Positions 7,845 through 15,823 of a DNA stretch of 64,000 bases are shown piece after piece. Origin of the DNA: JBLZUR01 sp048565625 (GTDB lineage Bacteria > Pseudomonadota > Alphaproteobacteria > Sphingomonadales > Sphingomonadaceae); contig NZ_JBLZUR010000002.1 of the NCBI RefSeq assembly GCF_048565625.1, positions 1,488,001 through 1,552,000 of the forward strand. Reading direction: 5' to 3'. A program made the translations under genes and the position numbers. Within the stretch, counting starts at the first letter, position 1, and the number at the start of each line of letters is the position of its first letter. Below the pieces are notes generated by a model, which worked only from the letters and a program-made list of their open reading frames with translations, did not search any database and was not told where the DNA came from.

Positions 7845-9788
7845 ATGAGCACGCCGCAATCAAGCTCGCGTTTCGAGCTGCTGGTCCAGAGTGTCACCGA
7901 TTACGCCATCTACATGCTGGACGCCGACGGGATCGTGGCCAGTTGGAACGCGGGCGCGGAGCGGTTCAAGGGATACCGGCAGAGCGAGATCCTGGGTCAG
8001 CACTTCTCCCGCTTCTACACCGACGAGGACAAGGCGGCCGGTCTGCCCGCCCGTGCGCTGAAGACCGCGCGCGAGGAAGGGCGCTTCGAGGCGGACGGAT
8101 GGCGCGTGCGCAAGGATGGATCGCGTTTCTGGGCGAACGTCGTGATCGACCCGATCTGGGAGAACGGTGGGCTGGTCGGCTACGCTAAGGTGACGCGCGA
8201 CCGCACGGACAGGCGCCTGGCCGAGCAGGCGCTCCGCCGCAGCGAGGAACGCTTCAGGCTGCTCGTGCAATCGGTAACCGACTACGCGATCTACATGCTG
8301 GACCCGTCCGGCGTGGTGATCAGCTGGAACCCTGGTGCGCAGCGCGCCAAGGGCTATGTGCCGGAAGAGATCGTCGGCGACCATTTCTCCCGCTTCTACA
8401 CCGACGAGGACCGCGCTTCCGGCATGCCCGAGCTGGCGCTCCGCGCGGCGCGCGAGGCCGGGCGCTTCGAGGCGGAGGGCTGGCGCGTCAGGCGCGACGG
8501 AACCCAGTTCTGGGCGAATGTCGTCATCGACGCGGTCTACGACGACGACGGGGAGCTGATCGGCTTCGCCAAGATCACGCGCGACCTGACCGAACGGCGG
8601 GAGTCGCAGCAGGCGCTCGAACAGGCCCGCGAGGCCTTCTTCCAGTCGCAGAAGATGGACGCGATCGGCAAGCTGACCGGCGGCGTCGCCCACGATTTCA
8701 ACAACCTGCTGGCCGCCATCATCGGCAGCCTCGACCTCGCCAAGCGCCACGCGGCGAAGGGCAACGATGCCACCCGTTTCCTCGACAACGCGATGAAGGC
8801 GGCGGAGCGCGGCGCGACGCTGACCCAGCGCATGCTGGCCTTTGCGCGGCGCCAGGAACTGAAGCTGGAGACGGTCGATCCTGTCGCACTGGTCCGTGGC
8901 ATGGCCAGCCTGCTGGAACGGACGCTGGGCAATGGGGTGTCGGTCGAAACGCGCTTCCCCTTGTCGATCCGGGCGGTCAGCGTCGATCCGGCACAGCTGG
9001 AACTCGCCGTGCTCAACCTGGCGGTAAACGGGCGAGACGCCAGTCCCGCCGGCGGCCGCATCATCATCTCCGCGAACGAGGACAGGATGCCGGTGCTGCG
9101 CGACGGGGTCGCGGCGCCGATCGATTGCGTGTGCATCTCCGTCATCGATCATGGCGAGGGGATGGACGCGGCGACGCTCGAGCGGGCGATGGAGCCTTTC
9201 TTTACGACCAAGGGCGTGGGCCGGGGCACAGGCCTGGGCCTGTCGATGGTGCATGGCTTCGCCGAGCAATGCGGTGGCCGGCTGGTGCTCAAGAGCGATC
9301 CCGGTGTCGGCACGACCGCTCAATTGTGGCTGCCCGTGGCCGTCGATCAGACGGTCACCGACAAGCTCGCGGAAATCGCGTTCGTGGCGCCCGATGTGCC
9401 GCCGATGACCATCCTGGCGGTCGACGACGATCCGCTGGTCCTGACCAACACCGCCGCCATGCTGGAGGATCTCGGCCATCGGGTCGTGCGCGCCACCTCA
9501 GGCGCAGAGGCGCTGGAACGGCTGGGCGAAGGCGCGGTCGACATGATCGTCACCGATTATGCCATGCCGGATATGACCGGCGCCCAACTGGCCGATGCCG
9601 TCCGCGCGGTCTGGCCCGACAAGCCGGTCGTGCTGGTCTCGGGCTTTGCCGAACTGCCTGACGGCGCGATGCCGCAGGTGCGAAAGCTCGCCAAGCCGTT
9701 CCTCGAAAGCGAACTGGCGCTCGCGGTGGCCGACGCCGCGCCGGGCGCGCGGGCAGCCCGGAAGGTCGTGAGGCTGCGGCCGCGCTGA
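7845..9788 (+). CDS. Hybrid histidine kinase with tandem PAS domains and a receiver
   Basis: Soluble sensor kinase of about 647 aa with no membrane segment. Two PAS/PAC units (about residues 8-125 and 138-255) are strongly alike and share LLVQSVTDYAIYMLD, HFSRFYTDED and FWANVVID. A HisKA domain with HDFNNLL follows (phospho-acceptor His near 283). The ATPase domain carries NLAVNGRDAS (N box), GEGMD and GRGTGLGLSM (G boxes). A C-terminal receiver has VDDD at 526-529 and the phospho-Asp in VTDYAMPD near 571. I chose ATG 7845 because homology starts there; in-frame ATGs at 7812, 7800 and 7755 cannot be excluded and no Shine-Dalgarno decides. PAS in such kinases often senses light, redox or oxygen; no cofactor residue was identified. 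Confidence 0.88.
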   Translation: MSTPQSSSRFELLVQSVTDYAIYMLDADGIVASWNAGAERFKGYRQSEILGQHFSRFYTDEDKAAGLPARALKTAREEGRFEADGWRVRKDGSRFWANVVIDPIWENGGLVGYAKVTRDRTDRRLAEQALRRSEERFRLLVQSVTDYAIYMLDPSGVVISWNPGAQRAKGYVPEEIVGDHFSRFYTDEDRASGMPELALRAAREAGRFEAEGWRVRRDGTQFWANVVIDAVYDDDGELIGFAKITRDLTERRESQQALEQAREAFFQSQKMDAIGKLTGGVAHDFNNLLAAIIGSLDLAKRHAAKGNDATRFLDNAMKAAERGATLTQRMLAFARRQELKLETVDPVALVRGMASLLERTLGNGVSVETRFPLSIRAVSVDPAQLELAVLNLAVNGRDASPAGGRIIISANEDRMPVLRDGVAAPIDCVCISVIDHGEGMDAATLERAMEPFFTTKGVGRGTGLGLSMVHGFAEQCGGRLVLKSDPGVGTTAQLWLPVAVDQTVTDKLAEIAFVAPDVPPMTILAVDDDPLVLTNTAAMLEDLGHRVVRATSGAEALERLGEGAVDMIVTDYAMPDMTGAQLADAVRAVWPDKPVVLVSGFAELPDGAMPQVRKLAKPFLESELALAVADAAPGARAARKVVRLRPR

Positions 9789-9797
9789 CCTGCCCGA

Positions 9798-11027
9798 TTA
9801 CTCGGCGGCGATCATGCTCCTGAGCGCGTCCGGGAAATCGGCGCTCCAGCTGTACCAGTCATGTCCACCCGCGAGTTCGTTCAGGCTGACGCGGTAACCT
9901 TTCGCGGCAAGGGCGTCGCGCAGGATGCGGCTGTTTTCGAGGATACCGATCGGCGCACCGCCTTCCATCTGGCCGGCCGAGAGGTGCCAGCGGACGTCCT
10001 GCTTCGGCGTGTCGGCAATGCGTGCGGAGACGCCGTTCGTGCCCGCGCCCGCGTTCCACCAGAATGAGCCGGATTGCGCGATGACCCCGCCGAAGCGTTC
10101 CGGCCGGTCGAGCACGGCGCAGGCGGAAGCCAGCCCGCCGAGGCTGACGCCGGTGAGGATGCGACGCTTCGGAGGAATGTCGGCGCCATGCTTCGCCGCC
10201 CAGGGCAGCAGCTCGTCCGCCACCATCGCCGCGTTTGCGGGCAGGCACATCAGTTCCTTCATGCGGTCGGCACTATTGACGAAGAGGGCGGCGATCGGCG
10301 GGATCACGCGGTCGGCGATCATCGCGTCGAGCACGACCGGGAGCTTGTGGCGGGTGAGATAGCCTTCCCCGTCAAAAGCGATCAGCAGCCATCGAGGTCG
10401 AGCGCTGCCCGGCGGCATGTAGAGCCTGACCGTCCGCGCGCTGGCGAGCGCCTTGCTGGAAAGCACGGCGCTGGTGACCTTGCCGTGCGGCACGTCCGCG
10501 CGCGGATCGCGGTAGGGAAGGGGCGGTGCATCGGGAAGGTCGAGGGTGGACGCCTCTTCCCAATCGCCTTGCAGCCAGAAATGCGGGTTAAGCGGATCGC
10601 GGCGCGACGCCGCCTCCGTATCGGTCCAGCCGCTGCTCTTCGGGTCGACGAGGAAGCGGTAGGACATGCGCGTGCCCGCCGGCACCACTACCGTGCGCGT
10701 GCGCAGGTTGCTTCCGGGGATCGGCACCAACACGTTGCTGCCCTGCGGCAGGAAGGAGGGCCAGCGCAGCGAGACGGCTTTTTCCTTCGCGTCGCGCCAG
10801 ACGAACGTCACTTCCGCCCCGCCGCTGGGCAGCATGTCGACGAGAGGCGCGCCCTCCGTGGCGAGGCGCCGCTCGATCTCGGCGGGATCGGTCGGGGCGG
10901 CACCGGCGGGAAGCGCCACAAACGACGCCGTCATCCCGGCAAAGGCCGGGATCGCTCGACACCAGAGCGCCCACCATGTCCGGAACGATCCCCGCCTCCG
11001 CCGGGATGGCGATCGACCGCGTGTCAT
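9798..11027 (-). CDS. Fes-like esterase (enterochelin-esterase family), exported
   Basis: Alpha/beta hydrolase of up to 409 aa. An N-terminal immunoglobulin-like Fes domain (VTFVWRDAKEKAVSLRWPSF) precedes the esterase domain with nucleophile motif GVSLGG and the terminal GGHDWYSW holding the catalytic His. Fes proteins hydrolyse ferric catecholate siderophores; relatives act on other esters, so the substrate is open. ATG 11027 overlaps the upstream symporter stop as ATGA and gives an Arg-rich n-region, then AIPAFAGMTASFVALPAGAA as a plausible signal peptide. Residues about 6-33 are encoded by an inverted repeat. An internal ATG at 10934 is possible but has no ribosome site and leaves no export signal. 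Confidence 0.78.
   Translation of the reverse strand: MTRGRSPSRRRRGSFRTWWALWCRAIPAFAGMTASFVALPAGAAPTDPAEIERRLATEGAPLVDMLPSGGAEVTFVWRDAKEKAVSLRWPSFLPQGSNVLVPIPGSNLRTRTVVVPAGTRMSYRFLVDPKSSGWTDTEAASRRDPLNPHFWLQGDWEEASTLDLPDAPPLPYRDPRADVPHGKVTSAVLSSKALASARTVRLYMPPGSARPRWLLIAFDGEGYLTRHKLPVVLDAMIADRVIPPIAALFVNSADRMKELMCLPANAAMVADELLPWAAKHGADIPPKRRILTGVSLGGLASACAVLDRPERFGGVIAQSGSFWWNAGAGTNGVSARIADTPKQDVRWHLSAGQMEGGAPIGILENSRILRDALAAKGYRVSLNELAGGHDWYSWSADFPDALRSMIAAE
10929..11011. repeat. Inverted repeat pair inside the 5' end of the esterase gene
   Basis: A 26-nt arm at 10929-10954 (core TCATCCCGGCAAAGGCCGGG) is matched by the reverse complement at 10986-11011 with about four differences. This is the dispersed CATCCCGGC-N3-GCCGGGAT repeat common in sphingomonads. 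It lies between the symporter stop and the conserved part of the esterase and is read through in the esterase frame. Confidence 0.7.
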
Positions 11028-12337
11028 GCGCCGGGATCGATCTCCAGCCCCGCCTTGCCGGCTGCCGGCGTGTGCGAGGGGGCGGGGAGTGGCTCGGCCT
11101 CGATCGGCTCCAGCACCTCCAGCGCCCCCTCCCATTTCGCTACCACGAGGCTCGCCACCGCATTGCCGACGACGTTGGTCGCCGAACGGCCCATGTCGAG
11201 GAAGTGATCGACCGCGAGAATCAGCAGCAGCCCCGCCTCCGGAATGTCGAAGAAGGCGAGGGTGGCCGCGATCACGACAAGGCTGGCGCGCGGAACTCCC
11301 GCGATCCCCTTCGACGTCACCATCAGGATCAGGAGCATGGTGATCTCCTGCTGAAGGGTCAGTTCGATGCCATAGGCCTGCGCGATGAACACTGTCGCGA
11401 AGGTGCAGTACATCATCGAGCCGTCGAGGTTGAACGAATAGCCGAGCGGCAGGACGAAGCTGGCGATGCGACGCGGCACGCCGACGCGGTCGAGCGCCTC
11501 CAGCGTGCGCGGGAACGCCGCCTCCGACGAGGCGGTCGAAAAGGCGAGGATGGCCGGCGCGCGGACATAGGCCGGGAGCAGGCGCCCGCGTTTGCCGGCG
11601 ATGAGGATGCCCGCGCCGAACAGCACGCACCAGAGCAGCACCATCGCCGCGTAGAAGCCGCCGAGGAAATAGCCGAAGGTGGCGAGGATGCCAGCACCCT
11701 GGACGGCTACCGCGCTGGTCACCGCCGCGAACACCGCGATCGGCGCGAGGCGCATGACGTAGTCGGTGATCTGGAGCATGATCTGCGCCAGCGCCTCGGT
11801 GCCGCGCAGCACGGGTGCCGCCTTCTCGCCGACAGCGGTCAGCGCCACGCCGAAGAAGCAGGAGAAGACGACGATCTGCAGGATCTCGTTCTTCGCCATC
11901 GCCTCGATGAACGACTTCGGCACGAGATGGCCGATGAAGTCGTGGAGGTTGAACGTGCCGCGATCGACTCCGCTCGCCGCCGTCGCGTCTGGCAGCGGCA
12001 GGTTCAGGCCGACGCCCGGCTCAAGCAAATTGACCATGATGAGGCCGAGGGTCAGCGATACCGCGCTCGCCGCTACGAACCAGCCGAGCGAGCGCAGGCC
12101 GATCCGTCCGAGCGCCGCCGTGTCCCCCATATGCCCGATGCCCGAGACCAAGGTCGCGAAGACCAAAGGCGCGATGATCATTTTGATCAGGTTCAGGAAC
12201 AGCGTGGTCAGGATCGAAAAGCCATCCGCGATCGTTGCGAGGGCGGCAGGATCGGCTACGGTCCAGTTGAGCACCAGGCCGAGGGCGATGCCGGCGACGA
12301 GCGCGGCGGCGATGAACAGGGTCAGGCGTTTCGCCAC
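11024..12337 (-). CDS. Dicarboxylate/amino acid:cation symporter (DAACS family)
   Basis: Inner-membrane secondary transporter of 437 aa with the multi-helix DAACS (SDF) fold. The serine-rich re-entrant loop is AFSTASSEAAFPRTLE. It is followed by GVPRRIASFVLPLGYSFNLDGS, the hallmark NLDG motif of DctA/GltP proteins. GTG start at 12337, divergent from the receiver gene with a 75-nt gap. The substrate may be C4-dicarboxylates or glutamate/aspartate; sequence alone does not decide. The downstream esterase start overlaps its stop. Confidence 0.9.
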   Translation of the reverse strand: MAKRLTLFIAAALVAGIALGLVLNWTVADPAALATIADGFSILTTLFLNLIKMIIAPLVFATLVSGIGHMGDTAALGRIGLRSLGWFVAASAVSLTLGLIMVNLLEPGVGLNLPLPDATAASGVDRGTFNLHDFIGHLVPKSFIEAMAKNEILQIVVFSCFFGVALTAVGEKAAPVLRGTEALAQIMLQITDYVMRLAPIAVFAAVTSAVAVQGAGILATFGYFLGGFYAAMVLLWCVLFGAGILIAGKRGRLLPAYVRAPAILAFSTASSEAAFPRTLEALDRVGVPRRIASFVLPLGYSFNLDGSMMYCTFATVFIAQAYGIELTLQQEITMLLILMVTSKGIAGVPRASLVVIAATLAFFDIPEAGLLLILAVDHFLDMGRSATNVVGNAVASLVVAKWEGALEVLEPIEAEPLPAPSHTPAAGKAGLEIDPGA

Positions 12338-12412
12338 GTCGGGCTCCGGCAGGGAATGATGGTTGGGAGGTTCACGATCGTGACGGCCGGGTCAAGCGGA
12401 GGCGCTGTCTAG

Positions 12413-12841
12413 ATGCTGTTCGGCAAGGCGGCCCCGATCCTGAAGCGCGTCCTGATCGTCGAGGACGAACCCCTCGTTGCGTTCGACAACGAGCATTTCC
12501 TCACCGGCGAAGGGCACGAGGTGGTCGCGACGGTGGACACCGAGGCGGAGGCGCTGCGCATTTTGCACGCACAAAGCGGGGGCGACCCGATCGACCTCGT
12601 CCTCGCCGACGTGCGGCTTCACGCTGGCAGCGGCATCGAAGTCGCCCGCGCCGCCGGAAAGACCGGCGTGCCCGTGATCTTCGTCACCGGCGAATGCCCG
12701 ATCGACGCGCGGGCGCTGGCGGTCGGATGCCTCGCCAAGCCCTATGCGCAGCGCGACCTGGCCGACGCGATCGCCGCGGCGGGGGCGAAGCTGAAGGGCA
12801 AGAAAGTGAAGCGGGTGCCGGGCGGGTTCCGGCTGTTCTGA
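12413..12841 (+). CDS. Single-domain response regulator
   Basis: Protein of 142 aa that is a receiver domain with no output domain. VLIVEDEP gives the acidic pocket (Glu17, Asp18), ADVRL gives the phospho-Asp near residue 66, the switch Thr is in FVTGE, and LAKPY gives the conserved Lys. Stand-alone receivers usually serve in phosphorelays or act by protein contact. There is no partner kinase next to it; the hybrid kinase at 7845 is the nearest. It is followed 1 nt later by the next gene and may be co-transcribed with it. Confidence 0.9.
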   Translation: MLFGKAAPILKRVLIVEDEPLVAFDNEHFLTGEGHEVVATVDTEAEALRILHAQSGGDPIDLVLADVRLHAGSGIEVARAAGKTGVPVIFVTGECPIDARALAVGCLAKPYAQRDLADAIAAAGAKLKGKKVKRVPGGFRLF

Positions 12842-12842
12842 G

Positions 12843-13406
12843 ATGAGGAAGCCGCAGCGTCTCACAGCGTGGGTTCTTGTCGGGCTTGCGTTTACGGGAC
12901 ACGCTTTTGCCGCCGAGGGCCCGCCGGCATCTGGCACCATATCCGTCGACGTGTCATCGGGCGAGCCGCTGCCCCTGTCCACGCGGTCGGCGTTCAGCGA
13001 GGCGGCGAGCGGGGCATTGGCCGCGCGCGGCTTCACGGTTCTGGAGGGGGTCGGCCACGCGCGCTACACCGCGACGATCATGCTGAGCCGGGATCAGGCG
13101 GGCACCACGACGGTGAAGGTCCCGGCCGAGCGGTCCAGCTTCGGCGGGGGAGGTGTCGGCGTGGGCGCGAACATCACTGTTCCCCTGCCTTCGACGAAGC
13201 GGAAGCTGGTGCCCGTGCAGCAGACCCAGCTTGAACTTCGGATCAGCGAACGCGACCGGGCGGACCCTGTCTGGCGCGGAACAGCAGTGGCGGTGCGGGC
13301 CGCGGGCACCAAGGACGGGAGCGATCCGGCAGTGGCCGCCGACCTGATCGAAGCCGTCTTGCGCATCTATCCGGCGCAGACCGATGCCGTGGCGAGTGTT
13401 CCTTAA
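12843..13406 (+). CDS. Exported protein of unknown function (DUF4136-like)
   Basis: Protein of 187 aa with a clear signal peptide (LTAWVLVGLAFTGHAFAAEG, predicted cut after AFA). The mature part has the look of DUF4136-type periplasmic proteins: an SVDVSSGEPLPLSTRSAF opening, a region on a protein that becomes less resolved with age (RGFTVLEG), a Gly-rich GGGGVGVG stretch, and a closing VWRGTA segment. The DUF4136 link rests on pattern only. No lipobox Cys is present. It starts one base after the receiver stop, so it is probably in the same transcript. Confidence 0.72.
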   Translation: MRKPQRLTAWVLVGLAFTGHAFAAEGPPASGTISVDVSSGEPLPLSTRSAFSEAASGALAARGFTVLEGVGHARYTATIMLSRDQAGTTTVKVPAERSSFGGGGVGVGANITVPLPSTKRKLVPVQQTQLELRISERDRADPVWRGTAVAVRAAGTKDGSDPAVAADLIEAVLRIYPAQTDAVASVP

Positions 13407-13423
13407 GGGTGAATGCCGCCGCC

Positions 13424-13819
13424 TCAGGCGAGGAGAGCGGCTTCGCGGTCGATCTGGGCGCGCATCCGGATGCGGAGGTCGGCGGAGGCGGCGCAGTAGC
13501 CGGGCCAGTCTGCCTTGATCGCCTGGACCGTCCAGCGGCCGATATGGCCGGCCGAGATCATCCGCGCCTGTTGCAGATCAGTCCAAAGCGTTTCGAGGTG
13601 AGCGCGTTGTTCCGCGGAAGCGGCGACGCGATTGCGCCGGACGATTTCGTCTACCAGCGCAGTCCGGCGGCGGCTGGCCTGGGTCAGCTTCATGCGGACA
13701 GAGGTCAATCCGGCGATGTCGGGCAGGGGGCGGGCCGTCTCCGCCTCGATCGCATCGATCAGCCGGCGCAGTTCCGCATGAGCGGCAGCGAGGTCGGCGG
13801 GGTGGCTGTTCGCTTCCAT
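13424..13819 (-). CDS. Hypothetical protein, helical
   Basis: Protein of 131 aa that I do not recognise. It is mostly predicted helix, rich in Ala, Arg, Leu and Glu, with no signal peptide or membrane segment. The ending WPGYCAASADLRIRMRAQID is the only distinctive part. ATG at 13819. It is convergent with the exported protein upstream (17-nt gap). Codon use matches its neighbours, which supports a real gene. Confidence 0.65.
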   Translation of the reverse strand: MEANSHPADLAAAHAELRRLIDAIEAETARPLPDIAGLTSVRMKLTQASRRRTALVDEIVRRNRVAASAEQRAHLETLWTDLQQARMISAGHIGRWTVQAIKADWPGYCAASADLRIRMRAQIDREAALLA

Positions 13820-13872
13820 CCGCGCCCTGATAGCCGGCGAAGGTAACCAACCGGTTTCCTGCTCCGATCCGT

Positions 13873-14544
13873 TCAGCCTTCCAGCAGCTTCCTTCGGAAC
13901 AATCGCCTCACGAGCCAGTCTTCGAGGATGCGGCCGACCAGGTAGAGCGAGGCGAAGATCGCGGCGAAGACATAGGCCGGGGTGGTCGCGTGCTTCTCCT
14001 TCTTCTCCTCGTCCTTCTTTTTCTTCTTGTCCTTGTCGGGTTTCTCGGGGGCGGGAGCGCCGAGGAACTTGTCGATCGGGCTCTGCGGCAGGACGACGTC
14101 CTTCTTGTCCTTTTCCGTCTTCGACTTCGCGGCCTCGGCAGCCGGCTTGTCGAGCTTGTTCAGGACGGTCGCGAACTGCGCGAAGGCGAGGAACATGAAG
14201 GGCGCGAGAAAGCAGAACAGCAACATGCGGCTGAAGAGATCGTAGCGCAGGACTGTGCCCGTCGCGCCCGGCTCGACGCGCAGGGTGCCGCCGTCGAAGA
14301 CCGACATTCGGTCCTGCGGGGCCTGATTGTCCTTGCGGAAGGTGAGCGTGTCGCCGGCGCGCTCATGGCTGGTGCCCCTTTCCCGGAACAGCGGTTCGAG
14401 CCGGGAGAGCGCTTCGTCACCCGACTGATCGGGCGCTAGCGGCATGTTGCCTCTGACATGCCAGATCCAGTCGATGAAGCGCAGGTTCACGGGATCTCCG
14501 GAGAAGAAGGCGCGCGGCGGCGCGGGCCGAGCGGCGAGGCTCAT
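13873..14544 (-). CDS. Membrane protein of unknown function with Lys/Asp-rich loop
   Basis: Protein of 223 aa. Residues 20-100 look soluble. A hydrophobic segment (MLLFCFLAPFMFLAFAQFAT) is followed by a long charged linker very rich in Lys, Asp and Glu. A second hydrophobic segment (AYVFAAIFASLYLVGRIL) and a basic tail come last. The charged loop would sit between two membrane helices. ATG at 14544 was chosen over a TTG at 14565. It lies 58 nt after the sterol-desaturase-type gene on the same strand. No family assigned. Confidence 0.7.
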   Translation of the reverse strand: MSLAARPAPPRAFFSGDPVNLRFIDWIWHVRGNMPLAPDQSGDEALSRLEPLFRERGTSHERAGDTLTFRKDNQAPQDRMSVFDGGTLRVEPGATGTVLRYDLFSRMLLFCFLAPFMFLAFAQFATVLNKLDKPAAEAAKSKTEKDKKDVVLPQSPIDKFLGAPAPEKPDKDKKKKKDEEKKEKHATTPAYVFAAIFASLYLVGRILEDWLVRRLFRRKLLEG

Positions 14545-14602
14545 GCCCGGAACACCGGTGTGCAAAGGAGTGGGAGGGTGGGTGCGGGGCGACGCGGCCC
14601 CG

Positions 14603-15601
14603 TCACTCCGCCGGAACCGCGACGGGATCGCCGCCGAGGCGGGTGCGGGCGAGCCGCTCCTTCAGCGACTTCCAACCCTCGGTGAACGGATAGACCATCG
14701 TCTCGCGAATGGTCATGCGGCGGCCGCCCTCCATGCCGAGCAGCTCCGCCTCGCCATCGACGCAGGTGCCGAACATGCGGTCGATGATGATCCAGGTGCC
14801 GGAGTAGTTGCTGCGGCTCGCCTCGAAATCCTGCGAATGGTGGACGCTGTGATGTTCGGTGGTGTTGAAGAGGAAGCGCCACCAGCGCGGCGTGTTGAAG
14901 CGGACGTTGATGTGCTGGTAGATGCTGACCGCAAGGCCGAGCGTGCCGGCGAGCAGGAAGGCACGGGGCAGGAAGTCGAAGAAGCCGCCGATGCCGAGCC
15001 CGATCAGGAACAGCTCGATCGGATTACCGACCGCGCCCTTGTTGACGTTCAGCTGGGTTATGTAGTGGTGCGGCGCATGGGTCAGCCACAGGGGGTGCCA
15101 GTTGTGCATGCCGCGGTGCATCCAATACTGGCCGAAGTCGAAGATGAACGAGATCAGGAAGGCCTGGAGCAGCAGGGGGAGGGCCAGGAACCAGCCGAAC
15201 TTCTCCCAACTGAAGAGGTGCTGGACACCCTCGATCATGACACCGTCGCCGATATAGCTGTCGGCCATGCGGAGGATCGTATAGCCGAGCCCGACATAGA
15301 AGAGGTCGGTGACCAGCTCTTTCCAGGTCAGCCGCCAGCTGTCGAAGCGCGGGTTCACCCATTCGAGCGCCATCAGCAACAGCTTGAACCCGATGCCAAT
15401 GCCGATCGCGGTCGACGCCTTCGCGATGGAGTTCGGCGCGTAGTACCAGAACAGCACCAGTGCGAAGAACGTCGCCGGCTGAAACCAGGTGAAGACGAAG
15501 CGCTTGATGGGACCGCCCTCGACGCGAGGCACGTTCTCCCACCCGACGGCTACGGGTGCCTGCGATCCGATGACACGCTTACCGACGCGAACTCCGGTCA
15601 T
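14603..15601 (-). CDS. Sterol desaturase / fatty acid hydroxylase family protein
   Basis: Integral membrane di-iron oxygenase of 332 aa with several hydrophobic helices. The His-box pattern of the superfamily is present: HRGMHNWHPLWLTHAPHH in the middle and HHSVHHSQDFE toward the C-terminus. Members hydroxylate or desaturate sterols, carotenoids, fatty acids or sphingoid lipids. In a sphingomonad a role in membrane-lipid hydroxylation is plausible but only inference. It is divergent from the AmpG-like gene across a 222-nt gap. Confidence 0.88.
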   Translation of the reverse strand: MTGVRVGKRVIGSQAPVAVGWENVPRVEGGPIKRFVFTWFQPATFFALVLFWYYAPNSIAKASTAIGIGIGFKLLLMALEWVNPRFDSWRLTWKELVTDLFYVGLGYTILRMADSYIGDGVMIEGVQHLFSWEKFGWFLALPLLLQAFLISFIFDFGQYWMHRGMHNWHPLWLTHAPHHYITQLNVNKGAVGNPIELFLIGLGIGGFFDFLPRAFLLAGTLGLAVSIYQHINVRFNTPRWWRFLFNTTEHHSVHHSQDFEASRSNYSGTWIIIDRMFGTCVDGEAELLGMEGGRRMTIRETMVYPFTEGWKSLKERLARTRLGGDPVAVPAE

Positions 15602-15823
15602 AACGCCCCCTGACGTTGAGTGGTTCTGTCATTCCAGTAACACCAATGGAGCAGATCGTAATACGACTCCGCCCAGCCTGTCTATACGCAAGTGCAGCAT
15701 TCCGGCCGGGATTTGGCAGAAAATGTCAGATTTGTTGCGCCAGAAGCAGGATGACCCAGCTTCGCAGGGGCGGGTTGGCGAATGCGGCCTTTCCGAGTCG
15801 GGCCAAGCCGCTACAAACGGAAC
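15602..15823. other. Divergent intergenic region between hydroxylase and transporter
   Basis: This 222-nt gap separates two divergent genes and must hold both promoters. It is less GC-rich than its flanks. I see no convincing -35/-10 pair, operator palindrome or RNA structure. Confidence 0.5.

Noticed and set aside
7860..9479. Antisense frame of over 500 codons opposite the hybrid kinase
   Set aside because: Composition is that of a GC-rich shadow frame with no domain, while the sense strand encodes a fully conserved kinase.
13982..14439. Plus-strand Ser/Phe- or Leu-rich frames opposite the charged linker of the unknown membrane protein
   Set aside because: They are antisense products of repeated Lys/Asp/Glu codons and have no ribosome site.
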